Numbered from the stretch's first letter, positions 8,115 through 18,312 are shown. The stretch: DNA of 64,000 nt from Pseudomonas sp. ACN8 (GCF_002303925.1 NZ_MRCS01000012.1:79539-143538), one strand, 5' to 3'. Numbers and translations are program-made. The notes: a model not told the origin generated them from the sequence alone.

Positions 8115-10760
8115 ATGCAAGACCTCGATCCCGTCGAAACCCAGGAATGGCTGGACGCCCTGGAATCGGTTCTCGACAAAGAAGGCGAAGACCGTGCTCA
8201 CTATCTGATGACCCGTATGGGTGAACTGGCGACCCGCAGCGGTTCGCAGTTGCCTTACGCCATCACCACGCCTTACCGCAACACCATCCCGGTAACCCAC
8301 GAAGCACGCATGCCTGGCGACCTGTTCATGGAACGCCGCATTCGCTCGCTGGTACGCTGGAACGCGATGGCCATGGTAATGCGTACGAACCTGAAGGATT
8401 CCGACCTCGGCGGTCACATCTCCAGCTTCGCTTCCAGTGCGACCCTGTATGACATCGGCTTCAACTACTTCTTCCAGGCCCCGACCGAAGAACACGGCGG
8501 CGACCTGATCTACTTCCAGGGCCACACCTCGCCAGGCGTTTACGCCCGCGCATTCATGGAAGGCCGCATCACCGAAGACCAGATGAACAACTTCCGCCAG
8601 GAAGTCGACGGTCAGGGCCTGTCGTCCTACCCGCACCCTTGGCTGATGCCTGACTTCTGGCAGTTCCCGACCGTATCCATGGGTCTGGGCCCGATCCAGG
8701 CGATCTACCAGGCACGCTTCATGAAGTACCTGGAACACCGCGGCTTCATCCAGCCAGGCAAACAGAAAGTCTGGTGCTTCCTGGGCGACGGCGAGTGCGA
8801 CGAGCCGGAATCCCTGGGCGCTATCTCCCTGGCCGGCCGCGAAAAGCTGGACAACCTGATCTTCGTCATCAACTGCAACCTGCAGCGCCTCGACGGCCCG
8901 GTTCGCGGCAACGGCAAGATCATCCAGGAACTCGAAGGCGTGTTCCGCGGTGCTCAGTGGAACGTGACCAAAGTCATCTGGGGCCGTTTCTGGGACCCAC
9001 TGCTGGCCAAGGACGTCGACGGCATCCTGCAACGCCGCATGGATGAAGTCATCGACGGCGAGTACCAGAACTACAAAGCCAAAGACGGCGCGTTCGTGCG
9101 TGAACACTTCTTCAACACGCCAGAACTCAAGGCGATGGTCGAAGACCTGTCCGACGACGAGATCTGGAAGCTCAACCGTGGTGGCCACGACCCGTACAAG
9201 GTCTACGCGGCGTACCACGAAGCGGTCAACCACAAGGAACAACCGACCGTCATCCTGGCCAAGACCATCAAGGGTTATGGCACCGGTGCCGGCGAAGCGA
9301 AGAACACTGCGCACAACACCAAGAAGGTCGATGTCGAAAGCCTGAAGTTGTTCCGCGACCGCTTCGACATCCCGGTCAAGGACGACGAGCTGGAAAACCT
9401 GCCATTCTTCAAACCGGAAGCAGGCAGCGCCGAAGCCCGTTACCTGAGCGAACGTCGTACCGCACTGGGCGGCTTCGTACCTCAGCGTCGCGCCAAGAGC
9501 TTCAACATCCCGACTCCGCCACTGGACACCCTCAAGGCGATCCTGGACGGCTCGGGCGACCGCGAAATCTCCACCACCATGGCCTTCGTGCGGATCCTCG
9601 CGCAACTGGTCAAGGACAAGGAAATCGGTCCGCGCATCGTGCCGATCATCCCGGACGAAGCCCGTACCTTCGGTATGGAAGGCATGTTCCGCCAACTGGG
9701 CATCTACTCCTCCGTCGGCCAGCTCTACGAGCCAGTCGATAAAGACCAGGTGATGTTCTACAAGGAAGACCAGAAGGGCCAGATCCTCGAAGAAGGCATC
9801 AACGAAGCGGGCGCCATGAGCTCCTTCATCGCTGCCGGTACTTCGTACTCCAGCCACAACCAGCCGATGCTGCCGTTCTACATCTTCTACTCGATGTTCG
9901 GCTTCCAGCGTATCGGCGACCTGGCCTGGGCCGCTGGCGACAGCCGCACCCGTGGCTTCCTGATCGGCGGCACCGCCGGCCGTACCACCCTGAACGGTGA
10001 AGGCCTGCAACACGAAGACGGTCACAGCCACCTGCTGGCCGCGACCATCCCGAACTGCCGCACCTACGATCCAACCTACGGCTACGAGCTGGCGGTGATC
10101 ATTCAGGACGGCATGAAGAAGATGACCGAAGAGCAACAGGACGTCTTCTACTACATCACCGTGATGAACGAGTCGTACCAGCAGCCAGCCATGCCGGCCG
10201 GTGCCGAAGAAGGCATCAAGAAAGGCATGTACCTGCTCGAAGAAGACAACCGCGAAGCGGCGCACCACGTTCAGCTGATGGGCTCCGGCACCATCCTGCG
10301 TGAAGTCCGTGAAGCAGCGAAGATCCTGCGCGAAGAGTTCAACGTCGGCGCCGACGTGTGGAGCGTTACCAGCTTCAACGAACTGCGTCGCGACGGCCTG
10401 GCCGTTGAGCGCACCAACCGTCTGCACCCGGGCCAGAAGCCTAAGCTGAGCTACGTCGAAGAGTGCCTGAACGGCCGTAAAGGTCCGGTCATCGCCTCAA
10501 CCGACTACATGAAACTGTTCGCCGAGCAGATCCGTCAGTGGGTACCGTCCAAGGAATTCAAAGTCCTGGGCACCGACGGTTTCGGCCGTAGCGACAGCCG
10601 CAAGAAACTGCGTCATTTCTTCGAAGTCGACCGTCATTTCGTGGTGTTGGCAGCCCTGGAAGCACTGGCTGACCGTGGCGACATCGAACCTAAAGTGGTG
10701 GCCGAGGCCATCGCCAAGTTCGGTATCAACCCGGAAAAACGCAACCCACTGGACTGCTGA
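8115..10760 (+). CDS. aceE: Pyruvate dehydrogenase E1 component AceE (homodimeric type)
   Basis: 881 aa, typical of the homodimeric E1 of gamma-proteobacteria. It decarboxylates pyruvate with thiamine diphosphate and acetylates the lipoyl groups of AceF, feeding acetyl-CoA to the TCA cycle. The ThDP motif GDGECDEPESLGAI...FVINCN lies near residues 225-255, and the C-terminal transketolase-like domain is intact. ATG at 8115 follows a GGAG ribosome site. It is co-transcribed with aceF (11-bp gap) and probably controlled by the two palindromes upstream. Confidence 0.98.
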   Translation: MQDLDPVETQEWLDALESVLDKEGEDRAHYLMTRMGELATRSGSQLPYAITTPYRNTIPVTHEARMPGDLFMERRIRSLVRWNAMAMVMRTNLKDSDLGGHISSFASSATLYDIGFNYFFQAPTEEHGGDLIYFQGHTSPGVYARAFMEGRITEDQMNNFRQEVDGQGLSSYPHPWLMPDFWQFPTVSMGLGPIQAIYQARFMKYLEHRGFIQPGKQKVWCFLGDGECDEPESLGAISLAGREKLDNLIFVINCNLQRLDGPVRGNGKIIQELEGVFRGAQWNVTKVIWGRFWDPLLAKDVDGILQRRMDEVIDGEYQNYKAKDGAFVREHFFNTPELKAMVEDLSDDEIWKLNRGGHDPYKVYAAYHEAVNHKEQPTVILAKTIKGYGTGAGEAKNTAHNTKKVDVESLKLFRDRFDIPVKDDELENLPFFKPEAGSAEARYLSERRTALGGFVPQRRAKSFNIPTPPLDTLKAILDGSGDREISTTMAFVRILAQLVKDKEIGPRIVPIIPDEARTFGMEGMFRQLGIYSSVGQLYEPVDKDQVMFYKEDQKGQILEEGINEAGAMSSFIAAGTSYSSHNQPMLPFYIFYSMFGFQRIGDLAWAAGDSRTRGFLIGGTAGRTTLNGEGLQHEDGHSHLLAATIPNCRTYDPTYGYELAVIIQDGMKKMTEEQQDVFYYITVMNESYQQPAMPAGAEEGIKKGMYLLEEDNREAAHHVQLMGSGTILREVREAAKILREEFNVGADVWSVTSFNELRRDGLAVERTNRLHPGQKPKLSYVEECLNGRKGPVIASTDYMKLFAEQIRQWVPSKEFKVLGTDGFGRSDSRKKLRHFFEVDRHFVVLAALEALADRGDIEPKVVAEAIAKFGINPEKRNPLDC

Positions 10761-10771
10761 GGAGAGATTTT

Positions 10772-12724
10772 GTGAGCGAACTCATTCGCGTACCTGACAT
10801 CGGCAGCGGTGAAGGTGAAGTAATTGAACTGTTTGTGAAGGTCGGCGACCGTATCGAAGCCGACCAGAGCATCCTGACGCTGGAATCGGACAAGGCGAGC
10901 ATGGAAGTGCCTGCGCCGAAGGCCGGTATCATCAAGAGCCTGAAAGTGAAGCTGGGCGATCGCCTGAAAGAAGGCGACGAACTGCTGGAGCTGGAAGTCG
11001 AAGGTGCCGCGCAAGCGGCCCCTGCGGCAGCCGCACCGGCTGCCAAGGCTGAGGCCAAACCGGCTGCGGCACCTGTTGCCGCGCCTGCCGCTGCCCCTGC
11101 CGCCGCTTCGGTTCAGCAAGTGCACGTGCCGGACATCGGTTCGTCGGGCAAGGCCCAGATCATCGAGATCCAGGTCAAGGTCGGCGACACCGTCGCGGCT
11201 GATCAATCGCTGATCACCCTGGAGTCCGACAAGGCGAGCATGGAAATCCCGTCGCCTGCCGCTGGCGTGGTCAAGGCCATCAGCGTCAAGCTCAACGACG
11301 AAGTCGGCACCGGCGACCTGATCCTGGACCTGGAAGTGGCGGGTGCTGCTGCACCGGCTGCTGCTCCGGCCCAGGCTGCCGCGCCAGCTGCCGCCGCTGC
11401 GCCTGCCCCTGCCGCTGCGGCACCGGCTGCTCCAGTGGCCGACAGCGTTCAGGACATCCACGTTCCGGACATCGGTTCTTCAGGCAAGGCCAAGATCATC
11501 GAAGTCCTGGTCAAGGCCGGCGACACCGTTGTGGCCGACCAGTCGCTGATCACCCTGGAATCCGACAAGGCGAGCATGGAAATCCCCTCGCCAGCCGCTG
11601 GCGTGGTGGAAAGCGTTTCCATCAAGCTCGATGACGAAGTCGGTACCGGCGACCTGATCCTCAAGCTGAAAGTCAAAGGCGCCGCTCCGGCCGCTGCACC
11701 GGCGCCTGCCGCTGCTGCTCCGAGCGCACCGGCTCCAGCTGCTGCTCCTACCGCCGCCGCTGCACCTGCTGCTGCGCCGGTCGCCGCGCCAGCCAAGCCT
11801 GGTGCAAAAGTTCACGCCGGCCCTGCCGTGCGTCAACTGGCCCGTGAATTCGGCGTCGAGCTGAACGCCGTTGGCGCCAGCGGTCCGCACGGTCGCATCC
11901 TGAAGGAAGACGTGCAGGTTTACGTCAAGGCCATGATGCAGAAGGCCAAGGAAGCACCGGCCGCTGCTGCCGGCGCAAACGGTGGCGCGGGCATCCCGCC
12001 GATTCCGGTCGTGGACTTCAGCCGCTTCGGTGAAATCGAAGAAGTGCCGATGACCCGCCTGATGCAGGTCGGCGCCGCCAACCTGCACCGCAGCTGGCTG
12101 AACGTGCCGCACGTGACGCAATTCGACTCGGCGGATATCACCGAACTCGAAGCGTTCCGTGTTGCCCAGAAAGCCGTTGCAGAGAAGGCCGGCGTCAAGC
12201 TGACCGTGCTGCCATTGCTGCTCAAGACCTGCGCACACCTGCTCAAGGAACTGCCGGACTTCAACAGCTCGCTGGCGCCAAGCGGCAAAGCGATCATCCG
12301 CAAGAAATACGTGAACATCGGCTTCGCCGTCGACACCCCGGATGGCCTGCTGGTGCCGGTCATCAAGAACGTCGACCAGAAGAGCCTGCTGCAACTGGCC
12401 GCCGAGGCTGCTTCCCTGGCTGAAAAAGCCCGGACCAAGAAGCTCTCGTCGGACGAGATGCAAGGCGCCTGCTTCACCATTTCCAGCCTCGGTCACATTG
12501 GCGGCACCGGCTTCACGCCGATCGTCAACGCGCCGGAAGTGGCGATCCTCGGTGTTTCCAAGGCAACCATCCAGCCAGTCTGGGACGGTAAAGCCTTCCA
12601 GCCGAAACTGATGCTGCCACTGTCGCTGTCCTACGATCACCGTGTGATCAACGGCGCCGCTGCTGCACGCTTCACCAAGCGTCTGAGCGATCTGCTGGGC
12701 GACATCCGCACCATGCTCCTGTAA
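10772..12724 (+). CDS. aceF: Dihydrolipoamide acetyltransferase AceF (pyruvate dehydrogenase E2)
   Basis: 650 aa, GTG start with GGAGAG upstream. Core of the pyruvate dehydrogenase complex: it moves acetyl groups from E1 to CoA. Three lipoyl domains are visible, each with DKASME; the lipoylated lysines are about Lys41, Lys154 and Lys266. Long Ala/Pro linkers join them, then comes a peripheral subunit-binding domain (about 345-385, HAGPAVRQLAREFGV) and the catalytic domain ending in SYDHRVINGA with His623. No E3 gene is adjacent, so E3 must come from elsewhere. A terminator follows. Confidence 0.98.
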   Translation: MSELIRVPDIGSGEGEVIELFVKVGDRIEADQSILTLESDKASMEVPAPKAGIIKSLKVKLGDRLKEGDELLELEVEGAAQAAPAAAAPAAKAEAKPAAAPVAAPAAAPAAASVQQVHVPDIGSSGKAQIIEIQVKVGDTVAADQSLITLESDKASMEIPSPAAGVVKAISVKLNDEVGTGDLILDLEVAGAAAPAAAPAQAAAPAAAAAPAPAAAAPAAPVADSVQDIHVPDIGSSGKAKIIEVLVKAGDTVVADQSLITLESDKASMEIPSPAAGVVESVSIKLDDEVGTGDLILKLKVKGAAPAAAPAPAAAAPSAPAPAAAPTAAAAPAAAPVAAPAKPGAKVHAGPAVRQLAREFGVELNAVGASGPHGRILKEDVQVYVKAMMQKAKEAPAAAAGANGGAGIPPIPVVDFSRFGEIEEVPMTRLMQVGAANLHRSWLNVPHVTQFDSADITELEAFRVAQKAVAEKAGVKLTVLPLLLKTCAHLLKELPDFNSSLAPSGKAIIRKKYVNIGFAVDTPDGLLVPVIKNVDQKSLLQLAAEAASLAEKARTKKLSSDEMQGACFTISSLGHIGGTGFTPIVNAPEVAILGVSKATIQPVWDGKAFQPKLMLPLSLSYDHRVINGAAAARFTKRLSDLLGDIRTMLL

Positions 12725-12793
12725 CACCGACCGGCCCTCCTTCACCGGAGGGCCAGTTGCGTTCCACGTTTCCGAGCGCCACGCTCGTACCTC

Positions 12794-12822
12794 AACCCCG
12801 CCAATTTGGCGGGGCTTTTTTT
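12794..12822 (+). terminator. Rho-independent terminator of aceEF
   Basis: Stem CCCCGCC-AATTT-GGCGGGG followed by CTTTTTTT. A second GC hairpin without a T-run (GGCCCTCC / GGAGGGCC, 12733-12754) lies just after the aceF stop. Confidence 0.85.
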
Positions 12823-12985
12823 GCCTGATGTTTTACTTAAAACGTCTTCCTACATTTGTGGCTGATATCGCCCACAACTCGAATCCATTTCTGCCAGATA
12901 TTTTTTCGGGCCAAATAACTAGCCTTGGCTGCAAGTCTACTTATTACATCCGAAACAACCATCTAACCAATTCACAAGCAGCCGA

Positions 12986-14392
12986 ATGGATTCAAACATG
13001 CTTAAACCAACTGTCGGCCCGATTATTGGCCACATCACAACTAATCACGCGCGTATTTTCTTGCGCGGCGAACACAATAAAAACACGTTGGTATTTGCCG
13101 GCATCCGTTATAGACGACAAGGCGAAGACCAATGGTCAACAGGCAACTTTGCGAAACTCGAACCCGAGCGCGACATGTGCGAAGTCTTTGCACTAAACAA
13201 CCTGTCCGCCGACTCCGACTATGAGTATCAGGCGGGGTGGTTCAGCCCGATAAGTCCGGTGCACACCATCGACACGCTGAATGAACTGCCGCTGCAATGG
13301 CCACGGCAGGTTTATCACCTGCGGACCCGTTCCAGCCAGGCCGGCCTGCCAAAGGCCTACATTGTCGGTTCCTGCCGATACTTGCGCATAACCGCAGGTA
13401 TCGCATCGGCCCCTCACCTGGGCGACAGAATCTTCGCTTCAATTTCACGTCTGGTGGAGCAAGCCAGTCCTCCCGTCAGTGCGCTGGTGATGACGGGCGA
13501 CCAAATCTATGTCGATGATTTGAACATCATTGCCCCGGATCGGGAACTCAAGGAAATCCTGCATAAATATCGTGTGGCGTTTTCGCAGATAAATATCGCC
13601 AGATTAATGTCCAGCCTGTCCACTTACATGATCCTTGACGACCATGAAATAGAAGACAATTGGCCCGCCAACAAGAGCAAGTCCGATGACTACTTATATG
13701 CAAACGCGATCAGGGCCTATGAGTTGTATCAGGCCAGCCATAGTCCAGCTCATGCACTCACCGATGATGGACTTGTAAATAAACGACTGGACAAATACTG
13801 GTATCAATTTAATGAAGGCGATATCGAATGGTTTGTGACCGACAGTCGAACTCGACGCAATCTGTCGGCCACTGACCGACGCATTCTCGATACAGCCCAG
13901 GAACAGGCTTTGTGCGACTGGCTGATCGACAGCCCGGCGCGGGTCAAATTCGTGGTCACCAGTGTCATGTTCTACCCTGACCAAAAACGCTCGGATGATG
14001 ACGCCTGGCAGGCCTTCCCCGAACAACGGCTGCGGTTGCTGGAGACCATTCGCACACACCGCATCACGAACGTCGTGTTCATTTCCGGTGATGTTCACGG
14101 TTCGCTGACCAGCCGGTTGACCCACAGCGAGGACCCGGACTTCGAAGTCCACACCATCGTCTCGTCACCGCTGTGCAACAGCAGAATGTTGCCCTATGCC
14201 ACGGCTTCCACGTTCGCCCTCGATCAACCCTTGGTCCGCACCGCCTCCGGCGACTATCGGCATGAGCTGACCAGCAACGTGATCAGCCAGGATAACTTTG
14301 CCCACCTGGTCGTCGATGCCGGGCAGCTCCAGGTGAATTATCACGACCGGGAGGGCAAGCTTTTGCAGTCCATTGGCATCCCGATTCGCTGA
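12986..14392 (+). CDS. PhoD-like metallophosphatase
   Basis: 468 aa. Metal-ligand motifs of the PhoD/alkaline phosphatase D-like family are present in order: GSCR (128-131), GDQIYVDD (171-178), DDHEIEDNW (218-226) and SGDVHGS (367-373). Typical PhoD enzymes are secreted phosphodi/monoesterases, but there is no Tat or Sec signal peptide here, so it is probably cytosolic and its substrate is unknown. ATG at 12986 has no clear ribosome site; ATG at 12998 is an alternative. The gene and its leader are more AT-rich than their neighbours and lie between aceF and the dipA-like gene, which are adjacent in P. aeruginosa (memory), suggesting a later insertion. It has its own terminator. Confidence 0.8.
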   Translation: MDSNMLKPTVGPIIGHITTNHARIFLRGEHNKNTLVFAGIRYRRQGEDQWSTGNFAKLEPERDMCEVFALNNLSADSDYEYQAGWFSPISPVHTIDTLNELPLQWPRQVYHLRTRSSQAGLPKAYIVGSCRYLRITAGIASAPHLGDRIFASISRLVEQASPPVSALVMTGDQIYVDDLNIIAPDRELKEILHKYRVAFSQINIARLMSSLSTYMILDDHEIEDNWPANKSKSDDYLYANAIRAYELYQASHSPAHALTDDGLVNKRLDKYWYQFNEGDIEWFVTDSRTRRNLSATDRRILDTAQEQALCDWLIDSPARVKFVVTSVMFYPDQKRSDDDAWQAFPEQRLRLLETIRTHRITNVVFISGDVHGSLTSRLTHSEDPDFEVHTIVSSPLCNSRMLPYATASTFALDQPLVRTASGDYRHELTSNVISQDNFAHLVVDAGQLQVNYHDREGKLLQSIGIPIR

Positions 14393-14403
14393 CCCGGAAA
14401 CAG

Positions 14404-14442
14404 ATCGCAGTCATTTGCAATACTTGCAAAACTGCGATTTTT
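14404..14442 (+). terminator. Rho-independent terminator of the PhoD-like gene
   Basis: Two nested stems: ATCGCAGT with ACTGCGAT outside, and TTTGCAA-TAC-TTGCAAA inside, followed by TTTT. It isolates the phosphatase gene from the cyclic-di-GMP gene downstream. Confidence 0.8.
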
Positions 14443-14626
14443 CGGCGAATAGCGATACTTTTTACCACCGACTGAAGAAAACCCGTCGTCTGCCGACATA
14501 TTCTTATAGCACTTGGCCTTCATCTCTCTTGTCAGTCGGTGTCGCAATGATGCAACCTTGCCGCAGGCAACAGTAAAGAGGGCGAGAGCCCGGCGCGTTC
14601 AGCATATTCGAAGCGAGTTTCCCTCC

Positions 14627-17320
14627 ATGAAAAGCCAACCCGATGCCGCCAGCCGTATGGTGGCCGAGGTAGTGACGCAGTTGCCTGTGCCCTCGCGGCT
14701 CGGCATGCTGCGTTTCGAACGGCTTAATGAACCCAGCTGGGCGCTGCTGTTTCTCGACCCCAATTGCGAACGCCAGTTCGGCCTGCCCGCCGTTGAGCTG
14801 TGTGCGCTGGTGGGTTCGCCCTACGCCAGCCTGATGGAGCCGCAAGCGCGCTATCAACTGCACGACGCGATCCAGCAACAGCTGACTGAAAGCACGCACT
14901 ACCTGATCCGCTACACCCTGCACACCGCCTCTGGCTCCCTAAGCCTGCTGGAGCTGGGCGAAGCCTACAAACAACACAATCGACATCTGTTGCGCGGCTA
15001 CCTGCTGGTCATCGACGGCCTGTTCGAAGATGACCCGCTGCAACCGGCCCTGGATCTGGAAACCCAGAACTCGCGCCTGCAGATTGCCCTGGAACTCAAT
15101 CAGCGCGCCCAGCAGGAGCAACTGCTGCATCTGGACCGGGTGCGTGCCCAGCAGGACCTGATCCTGCTGCTCACCCGTCAACGCTACAGCAGCAACAACT
15201 CCTTGCGCGAAGCCGCCGAGCTGATCACCCGCAGCGCCTGCGACATCTACGAAATCGACAGCGCCAGCCTGTGGCACCTCGAAGGCTCGATGCTGGTGCC
15301 GATCTCGGCCTATCACCGCACGAATCAGCAATACCTGCTGCCGCAACCGATCGACGTCAGCGTTTTCCCCGATTACCTCGACGCCCTGCACACCGGCCGC
15401 GCCATCGACGCCCATAACGCCATGCGCGACCCGCGCACCCGGGAGATGGCCGAAAGCCTGCGCCCGCGCGACGTCAACGCAATGCTCGACGCCAGTATCC
15501 GCGTCGATGGCCAGGTGGTCGGCGTTTTGTGCCTGGAGCAAACCGGGGCGACCCGCGCCTGGCAGTCGGATGAAATCGCCTTCGCCGGAGAACTGGCGGA
15601 CCAGTTTGCCCAGGTCATCAGCAACCACAACCGGCGAACCGCCACCAGCGCCCTGCACCTGTTCCAGCGCGCGGTCGAACAAAGTGCGAACGCCTTTTTG
15701 CTGGTCAACTGCGATGGCGTGGTGGAATACGTCAACCCGAGCTTCACCGCAATCACCCAATATTCCACCGAAGAAGTGCACGGCCAGCGTCTGTCAGAAC
15801 TGCCAGCCCTGGAGAACCTCAGCGAACTGCTGTTCGACGCGCCTTCAGCACTTGCCAAGAGCAACAGTTGGCAGGGCGAATTCAAAAGCCGCCGCAAAAA
15901 CCTCGAACCCTACTGGGGCCAGTTGTCGATCTCCAAGGTTTACGGCGACAACCGCGAGCTGACGCACTACATCGGCATCTACGAAGACATCACCCAGACC
16001 AAGCTCGCACAGCAGCGTATCGAGCGCCTGGCCTACACCGACAACCTGACCAACCTCGGCAACCGCCCGGCGTTCATCCGCAACCTCGATGAACGCTTCG
16101 CCCGGGACAGCGACGCGCCGATCAGCCTGTTGCTGGTGGACATCGACAACTTCAAGCGGATCAACGACAGCCTCGGCCACCAGACCGGCGACAAACTGCT
16201 GATCAGCCTGGCCCGGCGCCTGCGCAACAGCCTGATCCCTAGCGGCAGCCTGGCGCGATTCGCCAGTAACGAATTCGCCGTATTGCTGGACGACAGCGAC
16301 CTCACGGAGGGCCAGCAAGTGGCCAACCAGTTGCTGGCGACCCTCGACAAACCGATGTTCGTCGACAACCAGTTGATCAGCGTCACCGGCTCCGTGGGCC
16401 TGGCCTGCGCACCGCTGCACGGGCGCGACCCGCAAACCCTGATGCGCAACGCCGGGTTGGCGCTGCACAAGGCCAAGGCCAACGGCAAACACCAGGTGCA
16501 AGTGTTCACCGAAGCGCTGAACGCCGAGGCCAGCTACAAACTGTTCGTCGAAAACAACCTGCGCCGCGCCCTGACCCAGAACGAACTCGACGTGTTCTAT
16601 CAGCCAAAACTGTGCCTGCGCAGTGGTCGCCTATTGGGCATGGAAGCACTGCTGCGCTGGGACCATCCGGAAAAGGGCATGATCCGCCCGGACCAGTTCA
16701 TCAGCGTCGCCGAAGAAACCGGGCTGATCATTCCGATCGGCAAATGGATCGCCCGCCAGGCCTGCCGCATGAGCAAAGCCCTGACCGCCGCCGGCCTGGG
16801 CAACCTGCAAGTGGCGATCAACCTGTCGCCCAAGCAGTTCTCCGACCCGGACCTGGTCGCCTCCATTGCCAACATCCTCAAGGAAGAAGTCCTGCCGGCT
16901 CATTTGCTGGAGCTGGAGCTGACCGAAGGCCTGTTGCTGGAAGCCACCGAAGACACCCACTTGCAGCTCGACCAGCTCAAACGCCTGGGCCTGACCCTGG
17001 CCATGGACGACTTCGGCACCGGTTACTCGTCGCTCAGTTACTTGAAAAAATTCCCCATCGACATCATCAAGATCGATCGAAGCTTTATCCACGAAATCCC
17101 GGACAACCAGGACGACATGGAAATCACCTCCGCGGTGATCGCCATGGCCCACAACCTGAAGCTCAAGGTCGTGGCCGAAGGCATCGAAACCGCCGACCAG
17201 TTGTCGTTCCTGCGCCGTCACCGCTGCGACGTCGGCCAGGGCTACCTGTTCGACCGTCCGATCCCGGGCAACGAGCTGATCGACAAGCTCAAACGCTACC
17301 CGCGCGGCCCAATCGCCTGA
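14627..17320 (+). CDS. dipA: Cyclic-di-GMP phosphodiesterase, PAS/GAF/degenerate GGDEF/EAL (DipA-like)
   Basis: About 897 aa from ATG 14627 (P. aeruginosa DipA is about 899 aa). Upstream in-frame ATGs exist but would add 38 poorly coding residues. Order: N-terminal PAS-like region, GAF domain, second PAS (AVEQSANAFLLVN), GGDEF domain near residues 470-640 and EAL domain near 650-890. The GGDEF signature reads ASNEF, so diguanylate cyclase activity is unlikely. The EAL domain keeps MEALLRW, ELTEGLLLE, DDFGTGYSSLSYL and VVAEGIET, consistent with an active phosphodiesterase that lowers c-di-GMP and favours dispersal. No membrane segment is visible. A REP pair follows. Confidence 0.9.
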   Translation: MKSQPDAASRMVAEVVTQLPVPSRLGMLRFERLNEPSWALLFLDPNCERQFGLPAVELCALVGSPYASLMEPQARYQLHDAIQQQLTESTHYLIRYTLHTASGSLSLLELGEAYKQHNRHLLRGYLLVIDGLFEDDPLQPALDLETQNSRLQIALELNQRAQQEQLLHLDRVRAQQDLILLLTRQRYSSNNSLREAAELITRSACDIYEIDSASLWHLEGSMLVPISAYHRTNQQYLLPQPIDVSVFPDYLDALHTGRAIDAHNAMRDPRTREMAESLRPRDVNAMLDASIRVDGQVVGVLCLEQTGATRAWQSDEIAFAGELADQFAQVISNHNRRTATSALHLFQRAVEQSANAFLLVNCDGVVEYVNPSFTAITQYSTEEVHGQRLSELPALENLSELLFDAPSALAKSNSWQGEFKSRRKNLEPYWGQLSISKVYGDNRELTHYIGIYEDITQTKLAQQRIERLAYTDNLTNLGNRPAFIRNLDERFARDSDAPISLLLVDIDNFKRINDSLGHQTGDKLLISLARRLRNSLIPSGSLARFASNEFAVLLDDSDLTEGQQVANQLLATLDKPMFVDNQLISVTGSVGLACAPLHGRDPQTLMRNAGLALHKAKANGKHQVQVFTEALNAEASYKLFVENNLRRALTQNELDVFYQPKLCLRSGRLLGMEALLRWDHPEKGMIRPDQFISVAEETGLIIPIGKWIARQACRMSKALTAAGLGNLQVAINLSPKQFSDPDLVASIANILKEEVLPAHLLELELTEGLLLEATEDTHLQLDQLKRLGLTLAMDDFGTGYSSLSYLKKFPIDIIKIDRSFIHEIPDNQDDMEITSAVIAMAHNLKLKVVAEGIETADQLSFLRRHRCDVGQGYLFDRPIPGNELIDKLKRYPRGPIA

Positions 17321-17369
17321 CAAACACAGAATCTGCGGCGGACACAGATTCTGTGGCAGGCAAAGAACC

Positions 17370-17460
17370 TGTGGGAGCGAGCTTGCTCGCGATAGCGGTG
17401 GATCAGTCGACATTGATACTGAAAGTTATGCCCTCATCGCGAGCAAGCTCGCTCCCACAA
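17370..17460. repeat. REP pair (BIME)
   Basis: Forward REP 17371-17395 and reverse REP 17435-17459 between the dipA-like gene and msrA. Both have the TTGCTC/GAGCAA core. The hairpins may also stabilise or attenuate the upstream transcript. Confidence 0.9.
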
Positions 17461-17538
17461 GGTAGTGCGTATCGGGCAGGTATTGGGCACACTGACAGCC
17501 TGTTTATTTACAACCCAACCTGACTGAGAGGACTGATC

Positions 17539-18189
17539 ATGGTTCTGCGCTCGGAAATTCTGGTGAACAAAAACGTGCTCCCGACTAAAGAACAAGCTCT
17601 GCCCGGCCGCGAAACCGCGATGACCCTGCCTGAAAAGCACTTCGTGTTTAAAGACACCCCCTTGCTCGGCCCGTTCTTCGAAGACGTCGACTTCGCGATC
17701 TTCGGCCTCGGCTGCTTCTGGGGTGCGGAACGCCGCTTCTGGCAGCGTGAAGGCGTGGTCAGCACCGTGGTCGGTTACGCCGGCGGTTTCACGCCGAACC
17801 CGACCTACGAAGAAGTCTGCTCGGGCCTGACCGGCCACACCGAAGTGGTGCTGGTGGTGTACGACAAGGCCAAGGTCAGATACGAAGAACTGCTGGCGAT
17901 GTTCTGGGAATTGCACAACCCGACGCAAGGCATGCGCCAGGGCAATGACATCGGCACCCAGTACCGTTCGGTGATCTACGCCACCAGCCCGGAACAACTG
18001 GACGCGGCGCTCAAGAGCAAGGAAACCTACCAGGTCGAGCTGTCCAAGGCCGGTCTCGGTGAAATCAGCACCGAAATCGACCAGGCCCCGACCGTCTACT
18101 TTGCCGAGGCGTATCACCAGCAATACCTGGCGAAAAACCCGGAAGGCTATTGCGGCATTGGTGGTACCGGCGTGACCTGCCCGATTTAA
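17539..18189 (+). CDS. msrA: Peptide methionine-S-sulfoxide reductase MsrA
   Basis: 216 aa. MsrA repairs the S-epimer of methionine sulfoxide in proteins, using thioredoxin. The catalytic signature GCFWGAER is at residues 58-65 (nucleophile Cys59), and the C-terminus [14 protein letters not shown] carries the resolving cysteines. The length fits the long Pseudomonas form with an N-terminal extension. It stands alone, with REP pairs on both sides, in the same position after the dipA homologue as in P. aeruginosa. Confidence 0.96.
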   Translation: MVLRSEILVNKNVLPTKEQALPGRETAMTLPEKHFVFKDTPLLGPFFEDVDFAIFGLGCFWGAERRFWQREGVVSTVVGYAGGFTPNPTYEEVCSGLTGHTEVVLVVYDKAKVRYEELLAMFWELHNPTQGMRQGNDIGTQYRSVIYATSPEQLDAALKSKETYQVELSKAGLGEISTEIDQAPTVYFAEAYHQQYLAKNPEGYCGIGGTGVTCPI

Positions 18190-18202
18190 TCGGTCAACAA
18201 AC

Positions 18203-18305
18203 CTGTAGGAGCGAGCTTGCTCGCGATGGTCGTTAACGATAGCGCGTACTTTCTGATTTAACGCGTTGCCTTTGCGTCCATCGCGAGCAAGCTCGCTCCT
18301 ACAGG
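18203..18305. repeat. REP pair (BIME)
   Basis: Forward REP from 18203 and reverse REP ending 18305, in the converging gap between msrA (+) and rlmJ (-). The spacer starts GGTCGTTAACGATAGCGCG, the same spacer family as 4662-4763 and 49011-49113. Confidence 0.9.
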
Positions 18306-18312
18306 TACAGTG

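Noticed and set aside
8067..10427. A 786-codon open frame antisense to aceE
   Set aside because: Same effect: long shadow frame opposite a highly expressed gene; the sequence is low in recognisable motifs.
12828..13196. Possible small gene before the PhoD-like gene
   Set aside because: It runs into the PhoD-like coding sequence in another frame, with no ribosome site or family resemblance.
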